From assembly GCA_031553195.1 (NCBI GenBank), contig JAVBLV010000064.1, positions 1-64,000 on the forward strand: a DNA stretch of 64,000 nucleotides, in the 5' to 3' direction. Every line of letters starts with the position of its first letter. The stretch's first letter is position 1. Below are positions 1 through 8,593 of the stretch, piece by piece. Below the pieces are notes generated by a model. It was not told the DNA's origin and searched no databases. It worked only from the letters and a program-made list of their open reading frames with translations. A program made the translations under genes and the position numbers. The DNA is from JAVBLV01 sp031553195. Lineage in GTDB: Bacteria > Bacteroidota > Bacteroidia > Bacteroidales > P3.

Positions 1-3000
1 CCGTCTGCGGAGAGGGTCGTAACTAAATTCCGTCGAAATATAGTTTCCATACAGTATCATCGTTTTGTCCCCGAATTCATCATGCCAGATATCGATTATG
101 TAATAGTAAGAATACCCCGCTTTTTCTCCCGTAATACCCCTCAGCTGTCCGCCGTGGTCGTTGTAATGATAATCCGTTATTTCCCCGTCGGGATACACAA
201 TTTGCCGGATGCAGTTTTGCGCATCGTATTTCCACCGCGTAACAAAGGTTACCGGTTCGCCGAACGGTACGGCTAAAGTACGAATATTTTCCGTAATATT
301 TCCCAGATTGTCGTATTTGAATTCCTGTATTCCGCTTTCATCTTTTTGGAAAGCAAGGCGTCCGGCGCGGTTGAAAGGATCTCCGGAATTGCCGTAGATC
401 CATTCGGTTTCCTGCAGGGCCTGCACTTTTCTCACCGGACGGTTCAAGCGGTAAAAATACGAAATCTGTTCTCCCGCGCCGTTATTCAGATGATCGATAA
501 GATTTTTCCTTAAAAGATTTCCGGCATCGTCATATTCCATCCAAGTTTCCTGATAAGTTTCCCCACGCGAATTCAGCCTTGCAATACGCGTTTGCCGTCC
601 CAGCATGTCATATTCGAAACGGGACAGGTTTTCTTCGGGATCCTGCACTTCCAACAGTTCGCCTATGGGGTTATAACTCATTTTAAGTATTCCGTTATTG
701 GCGTCTATACGGGTGGTTTGTTGTCCGCGTACATTGGTATGGAAACGGCTTCCCCTGTTATTAAAATCAAAAATATCCGTACTATGTTGCAACTTGCCAT
801 AGCCATCCTCCCTAAAGTAATATTCATATATGGTTCTGGCGCCGTCGGGAAGGCGTATTTGCAGGGGACGGTTAAGGATATCATACTCCTTTTCCGTTGG
901 GGGAATTGCGTTTATGGAAGGACTGAACGACTGCATGTCGGAAATAACAACCGGATAATATTCTTGTACGGGTCGTCCGAAAGCATCATATTTCACGTGT
1001 CCTGTGGCAATATAAGCGAGTTGTTCGTTTACCATGGCGTTTTTCTGTACTTGTATGGGACGTCCCAATCCGTCGGCATAGGTTGCCGTTTGCAGGAAAG
1101 GTTCTAAATAACCGGCCTGATTACGGAGATCATGATAAACGGAGTCGAAGTAAAGCGTCCGCGCCATCGGCGGATTGGCTTTTTCGAAATACAAAAACAA
1201 CAGGTTTCCTTTGCGCATATCCCTGCCGTAGCCGGGGTTAATCAGGTAAACCGTATCGAAAACCACGTCATTGTACAATTCAGCATCGGGCATGGGTTCG
1301 TAAATCGAATGCTCGCCCAAATGCACGCACTTCATGCGCCCGTGGATATCATAAATATAGGAAATTAACTGTTGGTTGATATCCGTACTTTCTATGGGTT
1401 TCCCGAAACGGTAATTATAACGGCTATATGATACATATCCATGGACGTCTGCAACCTCCGTTACATGGGTTTCCAATTGATCATCATACGTATAATCCCG
1501 ATAAAAACGCTCGCCATCTTCGCCTGCCGGATATTCTATTTTCGTCAGGTTCCCATAATTGTCGTAAGTCATGTCGTGGAAAGTTGCTCCATTTCCGATA
1601 AAATGTTTAATTTGGATGATTTTCCCCGTATTGGGGTCTATTTCCGTAGCGCGCTGTCGACGAGCGTCCCCGCCATTTACCTCCATGTAACGGGGGATTC
1701 CGACCAGATAGAGGTTAGGGATTTCATGGTATTCAATAGAGGTAGTTACCGGTTCGTCGCCATGAAATATATCCCCATGGTCGGTATGGACAGATAGATT
1801 TCCAAAAGGCCCGTACTCGAAGGTTTGCGTAATGCTTTTTTCTCCGAAAGGCCGTCCTTCGTAGAAACAGGTTTTTGTTTTTACCATGGCAGGGAAAATG
1901 CAATCTCCGGCGGTCATTTCATAACACGGGGGCAAGATATTTGTACAGGAAATGTCCGTCATGGCATATTCGTTCGAGGTCAGGGTAAAGATATTTCCCT
2001 GCCCGTCTTTTAAGGTTTCCAGCGCCACAAGGCTTTTAGTATAGTAGCTGTTGTTGAGGTAGATCTTTTCCAGGCTACGGTATACGGGATTCCCCGGCGC
2101 GCCGGTATTATGCTCTCTGGTTAAGACTTTGGTAAAACCGAAGAAGGTTTTTTCCCAACGGTCGTAATATCCGGCCTGGTATTCGAAAGTGGTCAGGGTT
2201 CTGTCGACCCCGTCGCCGCTAAAGCCGTCGAACACGCGGACGCTGTCCATCACCCAGCGCCTGGAGAAGAAAGGACTGGCGTCGGTCATGCGGTAACTTA
2301 TATTTATGTTCGAACCCATAGGGCCGCGAACCGTTTTCAACAAGTTGGTGCGCCCCATGCGTCCATAGCGGACTTTCATCTCGCTTTCCTTGTCGGAGGT
2401 TACGTAGTCGGACATGCCGTCGCCGTCCATATCTATGAAACGATACCGCTCTTTTGTGTAATTTTTTCCGGCAAATAACTTTTCCGAAAACGGGATTTTG
2501 AGCGTAAAGATAAAGATCGAGAAAACCGGCCCAAAAGTAACGCCGATGTTGGTCAACTGGTTAAAAGTTTCGCTTCCCGACATTTCGATGTTTTGCGCCC
2601 AAAGCCGGGGCGGGCCAAATCCCGAACCGCTGTTAAGCCTGACCATTAAATTGCCGCCCTGTTTGTAGACCCAGTCGGGCAAACCGTCGCCGTTGACGTC
2701 GACAAAACTGCGTCCGTCGTCGTTATTTTCGCTGCTGGAGGCGTTGATTCCCCCTGACAGGCTCACGTTGCCCACGTCGAAGCCTACCGAAGCCGATCCG
2801 CTGATGGTACTGCTTTTCCCCGTCCGCGCAGGTTGTCCCCAGTATTCTTCCGCGTCGAAGCTATACCCCAGGTTTATACGCACGTTCCCATTATCCAGTA
2901 CCATATCGGGCAAACCGTCGCCGTTGATGTCCATAAAATTATATTCGTCCTGGTCGGTTACCTTCAGGTTGGAAGCGCCCACCGAGAGCGAGGCCGCCTG

Positions 3001-6000
3001 TTGCATGGATTTACCCTGTCCTCCTTTTGACAGGAAGGGGGAAATGCTGGCCGTGGTTCCCGAAATGCCGTTGCCGGTGGTTGAAAACTTGGTTTTCTGG
3101 AACTCGCCGTATATAAACTGCTTGGGCAAATCGTAACCCAGCCATGGACGGGTATAACTAATCTTCCCCTGGTCGAGGATATCGGGCAAGCCGTCGCCGT
3201 TAAGGTCGATCATATCCGACAGCAAAACCGTTTTCCCTTCGGTTTCCGAACCGCTGATCCCGGGAATTCCGGCCGTCCAGCCCTCGCTTTCCGTTTTACT
3301 GATTTTATTGACGGTGGAATAAGCAAACTGGGGAGCGGTAGGATTGTATTGACTGCATACCGGCCGCGTAGACCCGCCGTTTCCGGAAGCGCCTTGCGGA
3401 GCGTTCCCGCCTCCATTTGCCGAAACTTGTTGCGGCTCTTCTTCTTCGCAGGGCGGCTTGGCCGGATTGTCTTTGTAGCAAGGCGTTCCTAAATCCTGTA
3501 TAGTATCGCCGCAAATGTATGTATTTTCGAACATCCCTCTCCAACGGTAATTTTCCCCGTTACTATAAGCCGGCAAAACGCTGAAATGCTTTAAGACGTT
3601 GAAATGTCCCGTTTGCCCGGCCAATACTTCCATCTCATGTCCGGCCATGCCCGCTGTGTCGAAAGCAATGGTCGTATCAATACTTTGGGCCAGATTGTAT
3701 AGGCTATCTATATCGAAACAAAAAAGGTCTTGCGGATCAAGTATAGCTTTCTTTTTATGCTTGTACAGGAATTGTCCCCATCCGCGGTAAAACGGGCCGT
3801 ACAAAGGCCGGTTATTCCAGGGTTGGAATTCCCCGTATACCAGCGCGCTTCTCCGCTGGTTGTTTACGTCCACAAAAGGCATATCGATAGAAACTGCCCT
3901 GCAATGATATTCGAAAAACAAGGTATCCCCGGGGTTTACCCGCAATAGGATATTGTCGAAAGCAATATGCGATTCCCGCGTTTGTTTGTATAACAGTTGG
4001 CCGCGCTTTTTCACCGAAAAGGTTATCTGTCCGTTGTTGTAAAGGCGGAATCCCGAGACGGGACGTATGTTCAGAATCGTATCGCCTATGGGAACGAGCA
4101 TTTTCTTCGCTATGTTCGACAGGCTATGCGGTTCATTATTCGGATAAACCCTGCCCGTATCGGTGATATTCATAAACAAGTAGAAAGTATATTCGGGAAT
4201 GGGGTAGAATTCATAACTGGGTTTTCCGGTTGCCGAATCCCAGCAGGGCACGTTTTGTTGGCCGGGAGAATCCAGGGATGTATAATACAAGCGCGGCCTC
4301 CATTTGCAGGCGGCCCAGTCTACGTTGGTGCCGGCGCTTACTTTGAAATGTACCTGGTCATCCTGGTCGACAGACAAATTCATTTCATGGCTTTGTTCTA
4401 TCTGCTGGTTCCAGGGACAATTCAACTGCCAAATCAGATTTCCGTTTTTATAAATTTCATAGGTCAGGTCATCGGTCGTATGGGGTTTCTTTATGGGACA
4501 TTCTATCTTCAGCGTACCTTTGGCGGGACTTACAAAAGAGGGGTGATCCTGACTGAGGAGAAAAGATTTTTCAAAATGATCGGGATACGCCTTCCCATTA
4601 TTGAAATCCAATCCGTTGGCATCGGTGGGAAGTTTCTGCATCGCATATAGTTCTACGATATTATTGGCAGAATCTCCTAAATAGTAAGAGTGGATATCCA
4701 CTATTTGTATATCCCATCTCATTTTACTTTTAATGCCGTTTTTTAAGGGACGAACCCTGAAAAAGAGGTTATCCTCTATGTTTACTCTAAAATCAAGCGG
4801 GGAATACCGACCTCCACTTAAATGTATCAAGTTTTCATCGACAAAAGAGTTAGGATCATTCGGATCATAACCATTAAAATGCATCCATGAAATTTTCTCG
4901 GCATGAATCCTGTAGTCTCCGGCATAAACGGTGTCTAACCAGAGTAATTCGCCGTTTTTCTGAACGGAAACAATCACCCCGTCTTCTTCCCTGCAAAATC
5001 CCTGCTCCGCTTCGCTATCGGGGAGTATCTGGAAGGGAATGTTCATCATAAAACAGGAACTGTAGGCCGGTTTCCACATCCGCACAATTTCATGGTTGGG
5101 GAACAGGTCTTCGAAAATAGAATCGTATATAACCGAAGCGCTGTCGGGTTTGTGTTCTATTTGTTCTGTGCTGTCGCATTTGCCTTGTGGAAGTATTTCC
5201 TGCAATTCGATGTTCGCTACCGGGCAATCGTCGTCGCTAATGGTAATTTTAGGCGGGAGAACCCTTGCCTGGTTAATAACCACGTTGCCGCCGTTCTTAA
5301 AATCAGGCAAACCGTCGCCGTTAAGGTCGCAGGGAAATACCGAAGTTTCCGAATGCACTTTTTCCCATACATAATTCCCGAAAACAATGCAGGAACCTTC
5401 GGGCCCGTGCGAAGTCGAATTGCTGAAGCTTTTCAGGATATTGTTCAGCCCGTTGAAAGGCCTCTTCTCGCCGAAAGAGTGTCTCCCATTTTCCATTTTA
5501 TGCAAACGGTAGTAGACTTTCCCGTCTTTGCGGAAAACTTTGTCGGGCAAGCCGTCTCCGTTCAGATCCATCAGGTTGAGGTTGCCTTCGCTCCAGTTCC
5601 AGTTTTTTGTGGCGCCGTATCCTAATGAAGCGAGTTTACTTAAGAAGTTGAAACCCAATCCTAACGAAAGAGTGGGCGTAGTTCCCAATCCCAGCGACTG
5701 GGATCCTCCAAGCGCGGTAGGACGATCCTTATCGCCCGAAAGGCTCAGGAAGCGCGCGGCCTTATTCGCAAATTCCGAATTGCTGAATTCTATTCCCAAT
5801 TCGTCGCTGACATCGTTCCATTGTTGCGCTTCAGTATAAGGCGTATAGTTGTTTTGCGGGTCGGAAATGTCGTTATAGTATTCGAAACGGTGTTCGTAAA
5901 ACTTTTGGTCGAACTTATGCACATAGGCGCTATACCGGCCCAGTCTTTCCAACAACATTTTTCCGAAGGGATCGCTACGGTAACAAAAACGATAAATATA

Positions 6001-8319
6001 AACAGGGTCGTTCTCGAAGCGGACTTCCACCTGCATTAACTTGTCGTAATTACATTTCCGGAATCCGTAGCGGGCGTCGAAACGCGTATCTTTGGCCTTG
6101 TATCCCGCGCACCGTCCTTCCAGTTCCCTTCTGTCCAGTTCTTCTTGAAAACCGGGGGCATGACTACTCCCGTTAAGGCCGTAATAATAATGGTCTTTTA
6201 AAAAATATACCGAATATTTGCCTTCTGTATCCCCGTGTCCGGTGTAGGTAATATGGTCAAGCCATAGTTGCTTTCCCAGATTCAATCCGCTGGACGGATC
6301 CCTTTTTTGTTCCAGGGAGTAATGATAACGGATAAAGTTGTTGTTTAAATCGCGTATCTCGCACAGAGGCCAGCAGGCAATATTTCCGTTGTCGCCCCGC
6401 AAAACGGCCGAAGGATCCAGATACAGGCCGTCGTGGCTTCCGTAAAAATACCTTACGCCTTGTTTGTCGGTGACTTCCCACCAATAGTTTGTAGGAGAGG
6501 TTCCGTGCCGGATAATTTTGGCAAATTCGCCTTCGATGCGGGGATAGAATTGCTTTTCGTTAGTGCGGGAAACAAAATTCCCGCGATGGGCTAGCGGCGT
6601 CAGTTGTTCGCCGTTGAAGGTGTAGGTTTCCGTTTCCAGCGAAGCGTCGTAGCGGGGAACGCCCCAGCGGGCGTCCACGCTGATGGAGGGGATGTTCAGG
6701 TCCCAGCCTACGCCCAGCCAGCCGTCGCGACTTTCGCTGTTGTACTGCACGCTCAGGTTGGGTTGCAATCCTTGCCGTCCGGCGGGGATTTCCAAAGGAT
6801 AGCTCAAATTGGCCGTTGCCTGCGGGTTAGCCGCAGGAGGTTGGATCAGGGTAATGCCCGCCGCGGGATGCGCCGCCTGTATGTCTTTGATCGTCGTGGG
6901 CGTGTAGGCCTGGGTTTCGGGATGTTCCGGAACCTGTATCACCCCGTTGATGAAATCGGTAAAGTGGTCGGTGAAAGAATATACGATATGGTTTTGTTCG
7001 TCGACGCTGTCCAGGGGCAAGGCGATCCATTGGCGTTGCGCTTCGTCGTAATACAGGCTGCGTATGTCCTGCGGCCGGTATCCCCTGGGGAGTTTTTCGG
7101 GATCGTAGCTAAGGGCAAGGGTAACGGGTTCTGAAAAACGGGTTCCGTGGGGCAGGAAGCGGTAGCCGCTATGCCCTCCGGTAAGGTTGTAAACGCCGCC
7201 GCTAACCAAGGGCATATCTACGTCGCGCAAAGCCGTTACGGATAATTGTACGTTTTCTTTTACGCTTCCGGACTTGCCTTGCAGGCGGGCGCCGGCAATC
7301 CCGAAATCAAAGGCTTTCCCTTGTTCAACCAACTGTCCGGCATAATGCACCTGCGGATCGAAACCGTTGAGGTAATCCCATTCCATGGGTTTGTCGAAGG
7401 TAACTTCGGCGCTTAACACTTCGCCATCGGGGAAAGTAGCTTCTATTTTGGCTGTCCAGGGTTGAATTATTGAATTATTGAGGGATTGAATAATTGAAGG
7501 ATCAAATAATTGAGGAGTTGCAGGATTTTCTGTTTCCCGCTTTTCGCCTTCTGCCTTTTGATCTTTGTTTATCAGTCCTTCAAATGCTCCATTATGTATT
7601 CTTACGCTTTTTCCATTGACGGTTATTTTGGCTTTTTCGCTGTCGCGGCCTTTGACAAAGCCTTGCAAATAGCCGTATTGCTGATAATAATATCTTGTGT
7701 CGGGTTGGTTGACCACCAGTTGACGGCCGCTTCCTTGTCCCTGATCAATTCTCAGATTTACATTACGCACTGCGTAAGAATAGTCGTTTCCGGAAGGAAG
7801 GGAAAAACGGATTTGGTTGAGGCCTTGTTTAAGTTGTTTGGGATCTATTTTTTCCTGTTGTTTGCGCCAGCCCGAAGTATCGGTTTTTACTACGTAGCCG
7901 CCCACGGCCAACCCGTCGTTAATGCGGCGTCCGATGCTCTGGAAGTCGGCCAGGCCGCGCAGTTCGTATTCCAGGTAGACATCTTCGTTGCCTTTCAACT
8001 TTTGCCGGATGTCGACGGAGAAGGTGTTGTGATCTCTTTCCCCAGTCTGGTTATTTGCGGGTTGAATGACTGACTGATTGAATGATTGAGGGATTGAATA
8101 ATTGAATGACTGAATGATTGAATCTTGTACCGGTTGACTTGTTGGATGATTGGGAAGGGTTGATTTTTCGATGTTTGGGGTTCCCTGCATGGGCGGTTTG
8201 GAAAAGGATATGCCTTTCAGGGCGTAGCCCGTATCGCCGGCGGGTGAAAAATAATGGAACGCCAAGCCTGCTGAGAAAAGGGCTAAGGCGGTAAGCATGA
8301 GTTTGTAATAGTATTTCAT
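1..8319 (-). CDS. Giant SpvB / FG-GAP / YD-repeat (RHS-type) secreted protein, C-terminus beyond window
   Basis: One uninterrupted minus-strand frame runs from ATG at 8319 to the left edge (2773 codons, no stop seen), so the gene is partial. Residues 6-24 form a hydrophobic signal or anchor (LMLTALALFSAGLAFHYF). Two Ser/Ile/Gln/Asn linkers near residues 65-86 and 268-286 are encoded by octamer repeats. A ZU5-like segment lies at about 355-464 and the SpvB domain starts near 500 (LSYPLEIPAGRQGLQPNLSV, then GWLGVGWDL). FG-GAP calcium-type repeats of form DxNGDGLPD lie near 918, 998, 1704, 1800, 1874 and 1964. About eleven YD repeats (MTYDNYGNLT, VKYDAFGRP, FEYDMLGRQ, FKYDNLGNI) occupy 2230-2773. 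Families with this order are Tc-toxin B-like or RHS shells that usually carry a variable C-terminal effector; that end is not visible, so a toxin role is inference. The gene follows a T9SS-sorted protein on the same strand, 274 bp away. Confidence 0.93.
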   Translation of the reverse strand, partial: MKYYYKLMLTALALFSAGLAFHYFSPAGDTGYALKGISFSKPPMQGTPNIEKSTLPNHPTSQPVQDSIIQSFNYSIPQSFNQSVIQPANNQTGERDHNTFSVDIRQKLKGNEDVYLEYELRGLADFQSIGRRINDGLAVGGYVVKTDTSGWRKQQEKIDPKQLKQGLNQIRFSLPSGNDYSYAVRNVNLRIDQGQGSGRQLVVNQPDTRYYYQQYGYLQGFVKGRDSEKAKITVNGKSVRIHNGAFEGLINKDQKAEGEKRETENPATPQLFDPSIIQSLNNSIIQPWTAKIEATFPDGEVLSAEVTFDKPMEWDYLNGFDPQVHYAGQLVEQGKAFDFGIAGARLQGKSGSVKENVQLSVTALRDVDMPLVSGGVYNLTGGHSGYRFLPHGTRFSEPVTLALSYDPEKLPRGYRPQDIRSLYYDEAQRQWIALPLDSVDEQNHIVYSFTDHFTDFINGVIQVPEHPETQAYTPTTIKDIQAAHPAAGITLIQPPAANPQATANLSYPLEIPAGRQGLQPNLSVQYNSESRDGWLGVGWDLNIPSISVDARWGVPRYDASLETETYTFNGEQLTPLAHRGNFVSRTNEKQFYPRIEGEFAKIIRHGTSPTNYWWEVTDKQGVRYFYGSHDGLYLDPSAVLRGDNGNIACWPLCEIRDLNNNFIRYHYSLEQKRDPSSGLNLGKQLWLDHITYTGHGDTEGKYSVYFLKDHYYYGLNGSSHAPGFQEELDRRELEGRCAGYKAKDTRFDARYGFRKCNYDKLMQVEVRFENDPVYIYRFCYRSDPFGKMLLERLGRYSAYVHKFDQKFYEHRFEYYNDISDPQNNYTPYTEAQQWNDVSDELGIEFSNSEFANKAARFLSLSGDKDRPTALGGSQSLGLGTTPTLSLGLGFNFLSKLASLGYGATKNWNWSEGNLNLMDLNGDGLPDKVFRKDGKVYYRLHKMENGRHSFGEKRPFNGLNNILKSFSNSTSHGPEGSCIVFGNYVWEKVHSETSVFPCDLNGDGLPDFKNGGNVVINQARVLPPKITISDDDCPVANIELQEILPQGKCDSTEQIEHKPDSASVIYDSIFEDLFPNHEIVRMWKPAYSSCFMMNIPFQILPDSEAEQGFCREEDGVIVSVQKNGELLWLDTVYAGDYRIHAEKISWMHFNGYDPNDPNSFVDENLIHLSGGRYSPLDFRVNIEDNLFFRVRPLKNGIKSKMRWDIQIVDIHSYYLGDSANNIVELYAMQKLPTDANGLDFNNGKAYPDHFEKSFLLSQDHPSFVSPAKGTLKIECPIKKPHTTDDLTYEIYKNGNLIWQLNCPWNQQIEQSHEMNLSVDQDDQVHFKVSAGTNVDWAACKWRPRLYYTSLDSPGQQNVPCWDSATGKPSYEFYPIPEYTFYLFMNITDTGRVYPNNEPHSLSNIAKKMLVPIGDTILNIRPVSGFRLYNNGQITFSVKKRGQLLYKQTRESHIAFDNILLRVNPGDTLFFEYHCRAVSIDMPFVDVNNQRRSALVYGEFQPWNNRPLYGPFYRGWGQFLYKHKKKAILDPQDLFCFDIDSLYNLAQSIDTTIAFDTAGMAGHEMEVLAGQTGHFNVLKHFSVLPAYSNGENYRWRGMFENTYICGDTIQDLGTPCYKDNPAKPPCEEEEPQQVSANGGGNAPQGASGNGGSTRPVCSQYNPTAPQFAYSTVNKISKTESEGWTAGIPGISGSETEGKTVLLSDMIDLNGDGLPDILDQGKISYTRPWLGYDLPKQFIYGEFQKTKFSTTGNGISGTTASISPFLSKGGQGKSMQQAASLSVGASNLKVTDQDEYNFMDINGDGLPDMVLDNGNVRINLGYSFDAEEYWGQPARTGKSSTISGSASVGFDVGNVSLSGGINASSSENNDDGRSFVDVNGDGLPDWVYKQGGNLMVRLNSGSGFGPPRLWAQNIEMSGSETFNQLTNIGVTFGPVFSIFIFTLKIPFSEKLFAGKNYTKERYRFIDMDGDGMSDYVTSDKESEMKVRYGRMGRTNLLKTVRGPMGSNINISYRMTDASPFFSRRWVMDSVRVFDGFSGDGVDRTLTTFEYQAGYYDRWEKTFFGFTKVLTREHNTGAPGNPVYRSLEKIYLNNSYYTKSLVALETLKDGQGNIFTLTSNEYAMTDISCTNILPPCYEMTAGDCIFPAMVKTKTCFYEGRPFGEKSITQTFEYGPFGNLSVHTDHGDIFHGDEPVTTSIEYHEIPNLYLVGIPRYMEVNGGDARRQRATEIDPNTGKIIQIKHFIGNGATFHDMTYDNYGNLTKIEYPAGEDGERFYRDYTYDDQLETHVTEVADVHGYVSYSRYNYRFGKPIESTDINQQLISYIYDIHGRMKCVHLGEHSIYEPMPDAELYNDVVFDTVYLINPGYGRDMRKGNLLFLYFEKANPPMARTLYFDSVYHDLRNQAGYLEPFLQTATYADGLGRPIQVQKNAMVNEQLAYIATGHVKYDAFGRPVQEYYPVVISDMQSFSPSINAIPPTEKEYDILNRPLQIRLPDGARTIYEYYFREDGYGKLQHSTDIFDFNNRGSRFHTNVRGQQTTRIDANNGILKMSYNPIGELLEVQDPEENLSRFEYDMLGRQTRIARLNSRGETYQETWMEYDDAGNLLRKNLIDHLNNGAGEQISYFYRLNRPVRKVQALQETEWIYGNSGDPFNRAGRLAFQKDESGIQEFKYDNLGNITENIRTLAVPFGEPVTFVTRWKYDAQNCIRQIVYPDGEITDYHYNDHGGQLRGITGEKAGYSYYYIIDIWHDEFGDKTMILYGNYISTEFSYDPLRRR
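7462..7517 (+). repeat. Octamer array inside the RHS reading frame
   Basis: Seven consecutive 8-bp units read TTGAATTA, TTGAATTA, TTGAGGGA, TTGAATAA, TTGAAGGA, TCAAATAA, TTGAGGAG. The array lies inside the minus-strand RHS gene and is translated as a polar linker (NPATPQLFDPSIIQSLNNSI) without breaking the frame. The same octamer family occurs in intergenic DNA at 8339, 8448, 10542, 10927 and 27207. Confidence 0.85.
8062..8125 (+). repeat. Octamer array inside the RHS reading frame
   Basis: Eight perfectly phased 8-bp units: TTGAATGA, CTGACTGA, TTGAATGA, TTGAGGGA, TTGAATAA, TTGAATGA, CTGAATGA, TTGAATCT. On the minus strand it encodes a linker containing DSIIQSFNYSIPQSFNQS near residues 65-86 of the giant protein. 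The total of 64 bp is not a multiple of three, so the gene must have absorbed it with compensation in the flanks, or the linker arose gradually. Confidence 0.88.
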
Positions 8320-8320
8320 A

Positions 8321-8565
8321 ATGGTTTAGGGCTTATAGTTGAATAATTGAATGATTGAATAACTGAATAATTGAAGGGTTGAATGTTTATAATGCAAAAA
8401 AGTTACAGGTTTATATCCAGGGATTTAGAACTTACAAGTTTGTAAAATTGAATGATTGAGTAATTGAATGGCTTAAGGTTTAGAGCTTATAGTTTAAAGT
8501 TTATAAAGTTAAATCTTACTTTCGTTACTCATTACTCATTACTCATTACTAGCTACTAATTCACT
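8321..8565 (+). repeat. Composite intergenic repeat: octamers, GGTTTAG-type block, CATTACT heptamers
   Basis: This gap between the RHS gene and the upstream T9SS gene is almost entirely repetitive. Six octamers occupy 8339-8386 (TTGAATAA, TTGAATGA, TTGAATAA, CTGAATAA, TTGAAGGG, TTGAATGT) and three more 8448-8471. A block resembling GGTTTAGAGCTTATAGTTTA follows at about 8478, and then three tandem CATTACT heptamers at about 8528-8550. The same three-part order recurs, diverged, at 10542-10612 and, inverted, at 27150-27238. No promoter is clear here. Confidence 0.8.
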
Positions 8566-8593
8566 CTACACTCTTCATTTTCCCGAAGGGCTT

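Noticed and set aside
82..8073. Many plus-strand open frames across the first 8 kb
   Set aside because: They lie opposite one continuous minus-strand frame whose translation shows SpvB, FG-GAP and YD-repeat motifs; the plus-strand frames match no family.
8528..8550. Tandem CATTACT repeats as a CRISPR array
   Set aside because: Units are 7 bp with no spacers of constant length, and no cas genes are present.
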